A stretch of 64,000 bases of DNA from positions 32,811 through 96,810 of the forward strand of contig QBVD01000059.1 of assembly GCA_003058525.1 (NCBI GenBank). The letters are read 5' to 3'. Shown piece by piece: positions 19,018 through 28,383 of this stretch; position 1 is the first letter of the stretch, and every line of letters starts with the position of its first letter. The position numbers and the translations under genes are program-made. This DNA comes from a gamma proteobacterium symbiont of Ctena orbiculata. Lineage in GTDB: Bacteria; Pseudomonadota; Gammaproteobacteria; Chromatiales; Chromatiaceae. Under the pieces are notes generated by a model, which was not told the DNA's origin, made no database searches, and was given only the letters and a program-made list of their open reading frames with translations.

Positions 19018-20060
19018 GTAAAAAGCCCACCATCGAACTGCGTACCTCGCCCCATGCCCATGCGGGAGATGATGTGGTGCGGATAATGCGCAACGTAGTC
19101 TATGCCCTGCTGCCGATCTGCATCTTCATGGTCTGGCAGTTCGGTATCAGCGCCCTGGCTCTGCTAGTGGTGGTGACCGCTACATGTCTGTTGAGCGAGC
19201 GTCTGTTCAATCGCCTGAATGACGAACCCAACAGCCTGGGAGACTGGTCCGCAACAATCACCGGCCTGTTGCTGGCGTTGACCCTTCCCCCCGGTTTCCC
19301 CCTTTGGATGGGTGTCGTGGCGGGCTTCATCGCCATCGCCTTGGGAAAGGCCCTGTTCGGCGGTCTCGGTATGAATGCCATGAATCCGGCACTGATCGGC
19401 CGCGCTTTTGTCCAGGCAGCCTTTCCGGTGGCAATCACCACCTGGACGCCGGCGTTCTTCGAAGGACGTTTCTCCCAGTTTATTCCGACCACACTGACCC
19501 CTCCATTCCTGCAACCCCCCGCTCTCGGTGATTGGGTGGCTGAGGTGAAGGTTGACGCCTTCAGCGGCGCCACACCCCTGGCGTTGCAGAAATTCGAAGG
19601 CGTACAAACCGATATCATGGAGATGCTGCTGGGAACCACCGCCGGATCGGCCGGTGAGACTTCGGCGCTCTTGATCCTGGTCTGCGGAATCTACCTGGCT
19701 GCAAGAAAAATGCTCGACTGGCGCATACCGGTGCTGGTAATGCTCGGTGCAGCACTCACTGCCGGCATCTTCTTCCTCATCGATCCCGGCCGCTATCCGG
19801 ATCCCCTGTTCGTACTCTGTTCAGGCGGTTTGATGCTGGGCGCATGGTTTATGGCGAGTGATATGGTCGGTTCGCCAGTCACCCCGCTTGGAGTCATTAT
19901 CTATGGATTGATGATTGGCATAATCACGGTGATTATCCGCCTTTTCGGCGGTCTGACCGAAGGCGTCATGTACGCCATTCTCCTGGGAAATGCGGCCACA
20001 CCGCTGATCGATCAGATAACCCAGCCCCGCGTATTCGGTGAGCAGAAGGCAAGCAAATGA
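19014..20060 (+). CDS. rnfD: Rnf complex membrane subunit RnfD
   Basis: RnfD is an integral membrane subunit related to NqrB, carrying covalent FMN. The 348 residues contain about nine or ten hydrophobic segments, the GGLGMNAMNPALIGRAF block (about 116-132), and AFSGATPLALQKF (about 181-193), where the Thr of SGAT is the expected flavinylation site. The frame is open further upstream inside rnfC, but the start at 19014 gives the ATGA overlap with rnfC and matches the family N-terminus. Its own stop overlaps the rnfG start by 4 bases, so translation of rnfCDG is tightly coupled. Confidence 0.96.
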   Translation: MSKKPTIELRTSPHAHAGDDVVRIMRNVVYALLPICIFMVWQFGISALALLVVVTATCLLSERLFNRLNDEPNSLGDWSATITGLLLALTLPPGFPLWMGVVAGFIAIALGKALFGGLGMNAMNPALIGRAFVQAAFPVAITTWTPAFFEGRFSQFIPTTLTPPFLQPPALGDWVAEVKVDAFSGATPLALQKFEGVQTDIMEMLLGTTAGSAGETSALLILVCGIYLAARKMLDWRIPVLVMLGAALTAGIFFLIDPGRYPDPLFVLCSGGLMLGAWFMASDMVGSPVTPLGVIIYGLMIGIITVIIRLFGGLTEGVMYAILLGNAATPLIDQITQPRVFGEQKASK

Positions 20061-20776
20061 GTACTCCCGAAGCAGAAGTCATGCAGCCATCGACTCCCGC
20101 CGGTCCCATGATCCGGACGCTGATGGGTATTGCCATGCTGTCCGGGTTTCTGGTCGTTCTCACCTATCAGCTGACCAAACCGATCATCGCAGAAAATCAG
20201 CGCCGGGCTATCGAGGCGGCTGTTTTCACTGTCATCCCGGGGGCTGTTGCACGCCGGGATTTTGTCATCAGTGACGGTGAGCTGAACCCGGTAACCGCAG
20301 ACAAACCCAGCAATGGTATTCTGGTCTACGCCGGATATGATAGTGAAGGCGGTCTGAAGGGCGTCGCGGCAAAGGCCGCAGCACAGGGTTATGCGGATTT
20401 GATCCATATCCTGTATGGCTATGACCCCGCCTGCGAATGTATTCGCGGCGTGAAAGTCCTGAAATTGGCCGAGACACCCGGCTTGGGCGATAAGATTATC
20501 ACCGATGCCAATTTTGTCGCCAACTTCGAGGCTTTGGATGCCAGGCTAAGCGGCGATGGGCAGACGCTGGCAAATGAGATCGTCACAGTCAAGCATGGCA
20601 GTAAACAGAATCCCTGGGAGATCGATGCCATCTCCGGCGCCACCATTTCATCGAAAGCGGTGGGAAAGGCGCTCAATCAGTCAGCCAAACGTCTGCTGCC
20701 TGATCTTGTGCCCCAACTGGATAGGCTGCTACAGGAAGACAACACCGTGGATCTGACTGAGGTCACCGATGAATAA
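20057..20776 (+). CDS. rnfG: Rnf complex subunit RnfG (FMN-binding)
   Basis: One N-terminal transmembrane helix (about 22-42, IAMLSGFLVVLTYQL) anchors a periplasmic FMN-binding domain. The covalent FMN attachment motif appears as DAISGATISS near residues 190-199, where the Thr of SGAT is the flavin acceptor. The preceding GVKVLKLAETPGLGDKI block is also typical of RnfG/NqrC. The 239-residue length is slightly above that of E. coli RsxG (206), with the excess in an acidic C-terminal tail. The start overlaps the rnfD stop (ATGA). Confidence 0.96.
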   Translation: MSTPEAEVMQPSTPAGPMIRTLMGIAMLSGFLVVLTYQLTKPIIAENQRRAIEAAVFTVIPGAVARRDFVISDGELNPVTADKPSNGILVYAGYDSEGGLKGVAAKAAAQGYADLIHILYGYDPACECIRGVKVLKLAETPGLGDKIITDANFVANFEALDARLSGDGQTLANEIVTVKHGSKQNPWEIDAISGATISSKAVGKALNQSAKRLLPDLVPQLDRLLQEDNTVDLTEVTDE

Positions 20777-20793
20777 ACCGGAAGCGAATTGAG

Positions 20794-21438
20794 ATGGCTA
20801 AAGACAACAATACCATCACCTGGGAGACATTCTCTGAAGGCCTGTGGCGGGACAACCCGGTGTTCGTCATGCTGCTCGGCATGTGCCCTGTTCTGGCGGT
20901 CACCAACTCGGCGATCAACGCCTTGGCAATGGGTCTCGCCACAACTTTTGTACTTCTCGCCTCCGGCACCCTGATCTCGCTGTTGCGTCACAGCATACCG
21001 AAACAGGTCCGGATCGCCACCTATATCGTCATCATCGCCACCTTTGTCACTATCGTCGATTACACCATCCAGGCGATATCCCTCGACCTCTACAATGCCT
21101 TGGGCGCCTTTATTCAGCTGATTGTGGTGAACTGCATGATTCTCGGTCGAGCGGAGGCCTACGCTTCTAGGAACCGACCGTTAAAGGCTGTCACAAATGG
21201 ACTTGGGATGGGCATCGGCTTCACATTCGCTCTTCTCTGTCTGGGCGTGGTACGCGAGATCCTCGGCGCCGGCAGCCTGTTCGGAATCGATCTGTTCGGG
21301 CCCCGGTTCGAACCCTGGGTGGTGATGGTACTGCCGGCTGGCGGTTTTCTTGTGCTCGGGGCCTGGCTGCTGTTGTTTGAGTGGTTAAATCAGCGGAAAG
21401 AGCGGGCGGAGCTGGAAACAGCGGCGGAAACGCAGTGA
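20794..21438 (+). CDS. rnfE: Rnf complex membrane subunit RnfE
   Basis: A 214-residue integral membrane protein with about six hydrophobic helices. It is related to NqrD and carries the family signatures LWRDNPVFVMLLGMCPVLAVT near the start and NALGAFIQLIVVNCMILGRAEAYA in the middle. That conserved GxxxPLxxxNC-type segment with its Cys is thought to help hold the intramembrane Fe-S centre shared with RnfA. The C-terminus is a charged tail (ERAELETAAETQ). It lies 17 bp after rnfG and 36 bp before rnfA. Confidence 0.96.
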   Translation: MAKDNNTITWETFSEGLWRDNPVFVMLLGMCPVLAVTNSAINALAMGLATTFVLLASGTLISLLRHSIPKQVRIATYIVIIATFVTIVDYTIQAISLDLYNALGAFIQLIVVNCMILGRAEAYASRNRPLKAVTNGLGMGIGFTFALLCLGVVREILGAGSLFGIDLFGPRFEPWVVMVLPAGGFLVLGAWLLLFEWLNQRKERAELETAAETQ

Positions 21439-21474
21439 TTAACATTAAATTCATAATTCGGAATGAAATGAACC

Positions 21475-22056
21475 ATGGGCACTGAATCACTCAGCTTTAT
21501 TTTTCTAAACGCAGTACTGGCCAACAACTTCGTGCTGGCGCTGTTTCTCGGTCTTTGCCCGTTTCTTGGGGTTTCAGGCAAACTCAACACCGCCCTGCCC
21601 ATGGGATTGGCCACCATGTTCGTGATGCTGGTCAGTTCCGTCTGCGCCTATCTGATCAACATTGTCCTGGTGACATTCGAGATCGAGTTTCTGCGTTTAA
21701 TCGCCTATATTGCTGTAATCGCCAGTGCGGTACAGCTGGTGGAGATGACCCTGAAGAAATTCACTCCGGGCCTGTTCCGTTCCCTGGGTATCTTTCTGCC
21801 GTTGATCACGACCAATTGCGCCATCCTCGGCCTGGCGCTGTTTCAGACATTTAAAGAGTATGACTTCCTGCAATCATTGATCTATGCCTTGGGAGCCGGG
21901 ACAGGCTTTATTCTGGCGATCGTGTTAATGGCCGGTCTGCGGGAAAAGCTGGAGCTTTCGACCATGCCCAGCATTACCCAGGGTGCCGCGGTCAGTCTGA
22001 TGCTCGGTGGGTTGCTGTCGCTCTCGTTTATGGGGTTTGCAGGACTCGGTGGTTGA
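21475..22056 (+). CDS. rnfA: Rnf complex membrane subunit RnfA
   Basis: A 193-residue protein, the same size as E. coli RsxA, with six hydrophobic helices. It is the inverted-topology partner of RnfE and NqrE homologue. Signatures include LNAVLANNFVLALFLGLCPFLGVSG near the N-terminus and LGIFLPLITTNCAILGLALF mid-protein, each with a Cys expected to ligate the intramembrane Fe-S centre. It is the last canonical rnf gene in this operon; rnfH is not seen. Confidence 0.97.
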   Translation: MGTESLSFIFLNAVLANNFVLALFLGLCPFLGVSGKLNTALPMGLATMFVMLVSSVCAYLINIVLVTFEIEFLRLIAYIAVIASAVQLVEMTLKKFTPGLFRSLGIFLPLITTNCAILGLALFQTFKEYDFLQSLIYALGAGTGFILAIVLMAGLREKLELSTMPSITQGAAVSLMLGGLLSLSFMGFAGLGG

Positions 22057-22059
22057 ACA

Positions 22060-22269
22060 ATGATTGATTATCTAATTGCCATGACAATCATTCCTATTCT
22101 GCTGCTCGGTTGGTTGATCGTACAATCCATCGCGCGGCGTTTCGCCAAGCTGCATCCTGAATTCGGCCCCCCCAGGGAAGAGGGTGCGGGCTGCGGAAAG
22201 AGCTGTTTATGTAGCGGCAACGGCTGCCAACGTCAAGGGGACCACCTCAGAGGTTACAAACATGAATGA
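22060..22269 (+). CDS. Small Cys-rich single-pass membrane protein, NqrM-like
   Basis: This 69-residue protein starts 3 bases after the rnfA stop. It has one N-terminal transmembrane helix (about 4-24) and a cytosolic-type tail with a cysteine cluster C-x3-C-x-C-x4-C ([15 protein letters not shown], about 43-57). The architecture (short TM plus Cys cluster) is like NqrM (DUF539), the maturation factor of the Na+-NQR, whose Fe-S site resembles the one shared by RnfA and RnfE. By position and design it is a candidate metal- or Fe-S-insertion factor for Rnf, which is an inference. The tail after residue 57 overlaps the ppsA start by 8 bases. Confidence 0.7.
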   Translation: MIDYLIAMTIIPILLLGWLIVQSIARRFAKLHPEFGPPREEGAGCGKSCLCSGNGCQRQGDHLRGYKHE

Positions 22270-24670
22270 TTCATCCAATCAATCCAACAGCAGAGGACAA
22301 GTGGTGAATGGGCAAATCGTCTGGTTCGAACATCTGAAAATGCAGGATGTGGATCAGGTCGGAGGAAAGAACGCATCCTTGGGTGAAATGATCAGCGGCC
22401 TCGCCGATGCGGGTGTCAGCGTTCCGGGCGGCTTTGCTACAACAGCTCATGCATTTCGTGAGTTTCTGCGTCACAATCACCTTGCGGAACGGATTGATCC
22501 GTTGTTGAAAGCCCTCGATGTGGAGGATGTAACCGCATTGGCCGAGGCAGGCAAGACGATTCGTCAATGGGTGGTTGAATCCCCCTTCCCTGAAGTCCTG
22601 GAGGCCGCGGTAACCGAGGCCTACAAACAGCTCACTGGCGACACGGATACTCCCCCGTCTGTCGCTGTCCGTTCCTCGGCAACCGCCGAAGACCTGCCGG
22701 ATGCCTCATTCGCCGGCCAGCAGGAGACCTTCCTCAATGTGCAGGGATTGGATGCCGTGATGATCGCCATCAAGGAAGTCTTCGCCTCCCTCTACAACGA
22801 TCGGGCGATCTCCTATCGGGTACATCAGGGTTTTGCCCACGAAGATGTGGCTCTCTCCGCAGGTATTCAGCGCATGGTGCGTTCCGATATCGGCTCGTCC
22901 GGGGTTATGTTCACCCTGGACACCGAGTCCGGCTTCAAGGATGCCGTCTTTATAACCAGTTCCTACGGCTTGGGTGAGACGGTGGTACAGGGCTCGGTGA
23001 ATCCTGATGAGTTCTACGTCCACAAGGGCAACGTGGAAGCGGGACGCCCGGCCATCCTGCGACGCAATCTGGGCGGTAAGGCGATTAAAATGATATACGG
23101 TCAGGCGGATGAAGAGCGGGTGGTCACCGTCGATGTACCGGAACAGCAACGTCGACAGTTCTCTCTCACAAACGAACAGGTGGAAAGTCTGGCGCAGATG
23201 GCGATCACCATCGAAAAACACTATCAGCGTCCAATGGACATCGAGTGGGGCCTGGATGGCAGTGACGGTCAACTCTATATTCTGCAGGCAAGACCGGAGA
23301 CGGTGGAGAGCCGGGTCAACGCCTCCACGGTGGAACGATTCAAATTGGAAGAGAAAGGCAAGGTCCTGGCCCAGGGCCGCGCCATCGGTCAACGCATCGG
23401 TGTCGGCGTGGCAAAGATCATCCATGATGCCAGTGAAATGGCCAAGGTCGAGCCCGGTGATGTATTGATCACCGACATGACCGACCCTGATTGGGAGCCG
23501 GTAATGAAACGGGCCTCCGCCATCGTCACCAACCGGGGCGGCCGAACCTGTCATGCTGCGATTATCGCCCGCGAACTGGGTATCCCGGCGGTAGTGGGTT
23601 GCAACAATGCTACCGAAACCCTGCAAGAGGGCCAGGATGTCACGGTATCCTGCGCCGAGGGCGATGACGGTTTTATCTATCAAGGTTTACTGAAATTCTC
23701 AATCAGCCGCGGCGACGTCACCTCCCTTCCTGAACCGCCCGCCAAGATCATGATGAATGTGGCCAATCCGAGTCGAGCCTTCGCCTTCAGCCGAATTCCC
23801 AATGCCGGTATCGGTCTGGCGCGCCTGGAGTTCATCATCAACACCACCATCGGTGTACATCCCCGGGCACTGCTGGAGTTTGACAATCTGCCCAGCGATA
23901 TCAAAGCCAAGGTTCAGAAACAGGTCGACGGTTATCCGGCCCCGGTCGATTTCTATGTGGAGAAACTGGTTGAAGGTATCTCCACCCTGGCTGCCGCCTT
24001 CAAAGGTAAACCGGTCATCGTGCGCATGTCCGATTTCAAATCGAACGAATACGCAAACCTGATCGGAGGCAAACTCTATGAACCCGAAGAGGAGAATCCG
24101 ATGATCGGTTTTCGCGGAGCCTCCCGCTATATTTCAGAGAGTTTCAGGCCCTGCTTCGAGCTGGAATGCCGTGCCCTGAAACGGGTACGGGAAGAGATGG
24201 GATTCGAGAATGTGGAGATCATGATCCCCTTTGTACGCACCCTGGAGGAGGCAGCCGCTGTCATCCGACTGTTGGAGGAGAACGGCCTTAAGCGGGGTGA
24301 AAACGGTTTACGGGTCATCATGATGTGCGAACTGCCCTCAAACGCCGTTCAGGCCGAAGAGTTTCTGAAATTTTTCGACGGCTTCTCCATCGGTTCAAAC
24401 GATATGACCCAGTTGACCCTTGGATTGGACCGGGATTCCGGCTTGGTGGCCAAGAGCTTTGACGAGCGGGACCCCGCGGTTAAGCGGATGCTCGATATGG
24501 CCATTCAGGCCTGCAATACGGCAGGAAAATATGTCGGCATCTGCGGACAGGGCCCGTCCGACTACCCTGATCTTGCCGAATGGCTGGTTGAGCGAGGTAT
24601 CCAAAGCGTCTCCCTGAATCCGGATACGGTAATCGATACCTGGCGTCTGCTGGCCGGCCTGGAAAGCTGA
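22262..24670 (+). CDS. ppsA: Phosphoenolpyruvate synthase
   Basis: PpsA makes PEP from pyruvate and ATP (AMP + Pi released), the entry to gluconeogenesis. The N-terminal ATP-grasp-like domain has [10 protein letters not shown] and the [20 protein letters not shown] block. The central phosphohistidine domain has [21 protein letters not shown] with the catalytic His. The C-terminal PEP/pyruvate barrel has [18 protein letters not shown] and [13 protein letters not shown] residues with the catalytic Cys. The 802 residues are near the 792 of E. coli. The chosen ATG has GAGG 8 bases upstream and overlaps the preceding small gene; the frame is open to 22184 but without family homology. ppsR follows directly. 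Confidence 0.97.
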   Translation: MNDSSNQSNSRGQVVNGQIVWFEHLKMQDVDQVGGKNASLGEMISGLADAGVSVPGGFATTAHAFREFLRHNHLAERIDPLLKALDVEDVTALAEAGKTIRQWVVESPFPEVLEAAVTEAYKQLTGDTDTPPSVAVRSSATAEDLPDASFAGQQETFLNVQGLDAVMIAIKEVFASLYNDRAISYRVHQGFAHEDVALSAGIQRMVRSDIGSSGVMFTLDTESGFKDAVFITSSYGLGETVVQGSVNPDEFYVHKGNVEAGRPAILRRNLGGKAIKMIYGQADEERVVTVDVPEQQRRQFSLTNEQVESLAQMAITIEKHYQRPMDIEWGLDGSDGQLYILQARPETVESRVNASTVERFKLEEKGKVLAQGRAIGQRIGVGVAKIIHDASEMAKVEPGDVLITDMTDPDWEPVMKRASAIVTNRGGRTCHAAIIARELGIPAVVGCNNATETLQEGQDVTVSCAEGDDGFIYQGLLKFSISRGDVTSLPEPPAKIMMNVANPSRAFAFSRIPNAGIGLARLEFIINTTIGVHPRALLEFDNLPSDIKAKVQKQVDGYPAPVDFYVEKLVEGISTLAAAFKGKPVIVRMSDFKSNEYANLIGGKLYEPEEENPMIGFRGASRYISESFRPCFELECRALKRVREEMGFENVEIMIPFVRTLEEAAAVIRLLEENGLKRGENGLRVIMMCELPSNAVQAEEFLKFFDGFSIGSNDMTQLTLGLDRDSGLVAKSFDERDPAVKRMLDMAIQACNTAGKYVGICGQGPSDYPDLAEWLVERGIQSVSLNPDTVIDTWRLLAGLES

Positions 24671-24679
24671 TCGAACAGC

Positions 24680-24705
24680 CCGGGTGCCGATTTTGGCGGC
24701 ACCCG
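24680..24705 (+). promoter_or_regulatory. Hairpin between ppsA and ppsR
   Basis: CGGGTGCCG-attttggc-type loop-CGGCACCCG forms a perfect 9-bp stem 10 bp after ppsA, without a T tract. It resembles the hairpin at 17635-17656 in position and form, and is probably an mRNA stability or processing element. Confidence 0.55.
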
Positions 24706-24754
24706 ACTCATCCGATCAAATCGCCTATAGCAATAAAAACCTGCGGCCCAGCGT

Positions 24755-25579
24755 ATGAAGCGTACCATCTTCTTTCTTGCCGACCACACCGGCATCACAG
24801 TCGAAGCCATGGGACGATCGCTGCTGAGTCAATTCGACGGTTTTACCTACGAAACTGTGCATTGGCCTTTTATCGATAGTCTCGACAAGGCCAGGCGGGT
24901 GGCGGAGCGAATCAATCAGACGACTATCGAGTCCGAACAGAAGCCGATTGTCTTCACCACCCTGGTGGACCCCCAGATCCGTGACTATTTCAAGCAGTTG
25001 GATGTTCCGGTAATGGACTTTTTCGAGACATTCACTGCCCGCCTGGAGGAGGAGTTGCAACTACCCTCCTCCCATGCCTTGGGTCGTTTTCATACGACTG
25101 ACAACAACCGTGCCTACGATCAGCGCATCCATGCGGTAAATTTCGCACTGAACAATGATGACGGGGCAGTCACCAGGAACTACACAACCGCCGATCTGAT
25201 CCTGATTGGGGTATCCCGTGTCGGTAAGACCCCCACCTGTCTTTTTCTCGGGTTGCAGCACAGTGTTCTGGCGGCAAACTACCCCCTCACGGAAGATGAT
25301 CTTGAGAATGACCTGTTGCCAAATGTGTTGAATTCTTACCGGGACAAGCTCTATGGGCTGACCATCGATCCACACCAATTGCAACGCATTCGGCAGGAGC
25401 GGCGGCCAGACCGCCGCTACTCATCGCTGGAACAGTGTAAAATGGAGATAAAGCTTGCTGAAGATCTCTATAAGCACTATACAATCCCCTATTTGGATAC
25501 CACATCCATGTCCATCGAGGAGATCTCCGCCAGGCTTTTACAACATATCAACCGGGCCGCCAAGGTTACAAACGAGTAA
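24755..25579 (+). CDS. ppsR: PEP synthase regulatory protein (kinase/pyrophosphorylase)
   Basis: PpsR (DUF299) inactivates PpsA by ADP-dependent phosphorylation of a Thr beside the catalytic His and reactivates it by Pi-dependent dephosphorylation. The 274 residues match E. coli PpsR (277). The nucleotide-binding P-loop GVSRVGKTPT is at about 151-160. The N-terminal FFLADHTGITVEAMGRSLL and ALNNDDGAV-type motifs also fit, and the C-terminus carries YLDTTSMSIEEIS. Directly downstream of ppsA, it should act on that enzyme and so set the pyruvate-to-PEP flux. Confidence 0.96.
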   Translation: MKRTIFFLADHTGITVEAMGRSLLSQFDGFTYETVHWPFIDSLDKARRVAERINQTTIESEQKPIVFTTLVDPQIRDYFKQLDVPVMDFFETFTARLEEELQLPSSHALGRFHTTDNNRAYDQRIHAVNFALNNDDGAVTRNYTTADLILIGVSRVGKTPTCLFLGLQHSVLAANYPLTEDDLENDLLPNVLNSYRDKLYGLTIDPHQLQRIRQERRPDRRYSSLEQCKMEIKLAEDLYKHYTIPYLDTTSMSIEEISARLLQHINRAAKVTNE

Positions 25580-25739
25580 CACCCGGTCTTGCCCAGATCC
25601 TGGCATGGCAGGAACAATCCCGTGTAAGCTTTACGATAACTGTAGCGGTCGCTCACACTGATCCGTCAAGCAGGAATATACTATTTAACTTAGAATACAC
25701 AACAACATTCATATCCAACTGATTTGTAAGACTATATCT

Positions 25740-27185
25740 GTGATTAACTGGTTTGTAAGACTGTTTAGGAAGGCACCTGTTCCCATCGCCATCAAATGGA
25801 CGATCTACATCGGGACACTGATCACGATGGTTATGGGTGTTCTCGGCTGGTTTCTCATCACCCAACAAACCAGCTTCCATATGCGCGAAGTCAAGGGCTT
25901 CGGAGAGGTCCTGGTTGAACAACTTGCCCACTCCGCCAGCGAACCTTTGCTGGCGGATGACCAATTCAATCTGCAGGGACTCGTAAGCCGACAGACACAA
26001 AATGATAAGGTGGTCGGCGCAGCGATCGTGCCGAGTGAAAAACCATGGATCACATCCGGCAATGTGCCCCACCAGCTCCCCGGCTCCGAAGAGCTGTTAC
26101 CGATGATCTGGTCCTGGCGCGATGAAGGGAATATCCGGCATCCGGCAATCACTTTTTTCAGCCCCATCAAATTTCGCGATGTCATCGCCGGCCATGCGAT
26201 GATCACACTGGACCGGCAGTTCCTTGATCGGAATCAGCAGCGCACCATAGGTATCATCGGTTATGCCACATTTGGATTGATACTGATTGCAGCCATACTC
26301 TCCTATGTCCTGAGCAAGCGCTTGAGCAGGCCTATCACCCTGCTCGCCCAGGCGGGACAGCAACCTGAGGCGGGTCTGCTGGTCAGCCCGATGGAGACCG
26401 ACCGCCATGACGAGATCGGCCAGGTGTATGCCCATTTTGACCGTATGAGCGCGGGACTTCTGGAAAAGCGCCAGGTTGAAGATGCCCTGTCACGCTATGT
26501 ATCACCCGTGGTTGCCGAGAAAATCCTCTCAAACCTGTCGCAACCGCGCCTCGCCAATCAGGAGATGGAAGGCAGTATCCTGTTCTGTGACATAGTAGGT
26601 TTCACCCGGCTTTCGGAGGATCTTCCCGCCGATGAGGTGGCTTCCCTGCTGAACCTCTATCTGGGCGCCATTGCCGACTCCGCTCACCGCTGTCGCGGTG
26701 TTGTGGATAAATTTATCGGCGACAGCGCCATGATCCTGTTTGGCGTTCCCGAAGCGGATAAGGAGCACGGCCAGCAGGCAATCCGGTGTGCCTGGCTGAT
26801 TCAAGCCATGGTGCGTCATATCAATAAAAAGCGTCGTCAGGCAGGCAAGGAACCGATCATGCTTCGGATCGGCATAAACAGCGGTACAATGCTGGCCGGT
26901 AATATCGGAATACCCGACCGACTGGAATATACTGTGGTAGGCGATACGGTTAATCTCGCCTCCCGCCTATGCGGTGCAGCACCTGTTGACGGTATCATGA
27001 TGAGTCAAGCGACGGCGGCATTACCAGGCGTATCCGATATGGTTGAACTGCACAAACAGCCCACGCTGAAGATACGTGGCAAAAAAAATCTCGTCACACC
27101 CTATATTGCGGGAACACCGTCGCGGGAATTCGGTCAATGGTTGATGCGTACCATGGCTTACATATTGAAAAAACAGGTTAGATGA
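25740..27185 (+). CDS. Membrane class III adenylate/guanylate cyclase with HAMP
   Basis: A GTG-started 481-residue protein. It has two transmembrane helices (about 20-43 and 165-190) around a periplasmic sensor of about 120 residues, a HAMP-like linker (SKRLSRPITLLAQAG), then a class III cyclase homology domain (about 270-460). Both metal-binding Asp residues are in place: LFCDIVGFTRLSE and FIGDSAMILFGVP. The substrate-specifying and transition-state region VGDTVNLASRLCGAAP is also intact, so it should be catalytically active; ATP versus GTP preference is not certain. The last four bases overlap the start of the lipoprotein gene. A 19-bp near-duplicate of the start region (25717-25735 versus 25746-25764) precedes the GTG. 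Confidence 0.9.
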   Translation: MINWFVRLFRKAPVPIAIKWTIYIGTLITMVMGVLGWFLITQQTSFHMREVKGFGEVLVEQLAHSASEPLLADDQFNLQGLVSRQTQNDKVVGAAIVPSEKPWITSGNVPHQLPGSEELLPMIWSWRDEGNIRHPAITFFSPIKFRDVIAGHAMITLDRQFLDRNQQRTIGIIGYATFGLILIAAILSYVLSKRLSRPITLLAQAGQQPEAGLLVSPMETDRHDEIGQVYAHFDRMSAGLLEKRQVEDALSRYVSPVVAEKILSNLSQPRLANQEMEGSILFCDIVGFTRLSEDLPADEVASLLNLYLGAIADSAHRCRGVVDKFIGDSAMILFGVPEADKEHGQQAIRCAWLIQAMVRHINKKRRQAGKEPIMLRIGINSGTMLAGNIGIPDRLEYTVVGDTVNLASRLCGAAPVDGIMMSQATAALPGVSDMVELHKQPTLKIRGKKNLVTPYIAGTPSREFGQWLMRTMAYILKKQVR

Positions 27186-28138
27186 AACAACCTTTCAAAC
27201 TTTTCGCAGCCTATCTTTTGTTATCGATGCTTGCGGGCTGCCAATTGATAGAAAGCAAAAAAACCACGCCCGCCCCCGTTGAAGAGAATGCACTGGACAA
27301 GAGCCGGCAGCTGGCCGCCAAGGGGCGTTATGGCGAGGCTATCAGCCTTCTTGACCGTGCCAGTACCAACAGGAATCTGAGCACAGCGTATTCGAAAGAG
27401 CTCGAAAGTTTCAGAACCCAGCAAAAGACACTGGAAGAGGAACTGAACGATCAATTGCTCATCAGCAATACTTCAGCATTGAAGAATCAGCTGCCGATTC
27501 TTACCAAACTGAGCCAGGCCAGTCCCGATAAACCACACTACGCCACGCTTTTGCAAGAGACCCGGGAAACCCTGCTCAGCATGCAAAAGTCTCTGTCAGA
27601 GTGCGCATGGCGCCATTTTAAGCGAAACAATGCCCTCTCCAAGGATTGCCTGACACTCGCCCTGTCGCTGAAACAGGACAAGGCCGACCAAAATCTCATG
27701 GAGCATCTGCTCAAGGAGCAGATCCAGTACAAAAAAGATGTTGCAAAAAAAGAGCAGACCAATCGAGAGCAGAAGTGGAAAAAACGTATCGACAAAAACC
27801 TGACGGAGGCCCAGCGACTTGTTGAGAGCGGGCAACTCAAGGAAGCCAGGCGTGCGCTCAAGCGCGTGTTGAAGGAATCGCCCAAGAACGAGACAGCGAA
27901 AAAATTACTCGCCGACGTCAACCGAACATTAAAGAAATATATAGAAAATCTGTTACTGGCAGGTGACCGGCTCTACCGGGACGGCGAGATAGAGAGTGCC
28001 AAGGCGACCTGGCGGGCAGCCCTGACACTGGATCCTACGGATCTGCGGGCACGGGAGAAGATACAGCGCGCCCAACGCGTGCTCGACAATCTCGAAAATC
28101 TGCGTAAAACCAACGAAGATGACATAAAGAAACCATAA
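27182..28138 (+). CDS. Coiled/TPR-like lipoprotein coupled to the cyclase
   Basis: The 318 residues begin with a signal peptide ending in the lipobox LAGC (Cys20), so the protein is probably membrane-tethered in the periplasm. The rest is helical and strongly charged, with repeats such as AKGRYGEAISLLDRA, SGQLKEARRALKRVLK and DGEIESAKATWRAAL that read as tetratricopeptide-like helical pairs. The start overlaps the cyclase stop (ATGA), implying coupled translation and a possible role as its periplasmic partner or sensor. No enzyme motif is visible and the family was not recognised beyond the TPR pattern. Confidence 0.75.
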   Translation: MKQPFKLFAAYLLLSMLAGCQLIESKKTTPAPVEENALDKSRQLAAKGRYGEAISLLDRASTNRNLSTAYSKELESFRTQQKTLEEELNDQLLISNTSALKNQLPILTKLSQASPDKPHYATLLQETRETLLSMQKSLSECAWRHFKRNNALSKDCLTLALSLKQDKADQNLMEHLLKEQIQYKKDVAKKEQTNREQKWKKRIDKNLTEAQRLVESGQLKEARRALKRVLKESPKNETAKKLLADVNRTLKKYIENLLLAGDRLYRDGEIESAKATWRAALTLDPTDLRAREKIQRAQRVLDNLENLRKTNEDDIKKP

Positions 28139-28383
28139 CTATCTGTTTTCTTTTCATTTAACACTGCCTACCCTAATGTTTTTTTGTCTCTGCAACACTA
28201 TCCATACCCATACCTTGAATATTATGATCGCTCACCGATGCTAGAAATCACACGAAAATGGTGGTTCCTGATTGATGATCCGCTATAATCGCGGCCGGCG
28301 ATCACTGTCTCACTCACTATCCGAAGTTGAAGAATCAGACTCATCTGTCGCCATAGCCCACACCAGGCTACAGATATCCGCCT

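Noticed and set aside
22706..23683. 325-residue open frame antisense to ppsA
   Set aside because: It overlaps a strongly conserved enzyme; no start signal or family motif.
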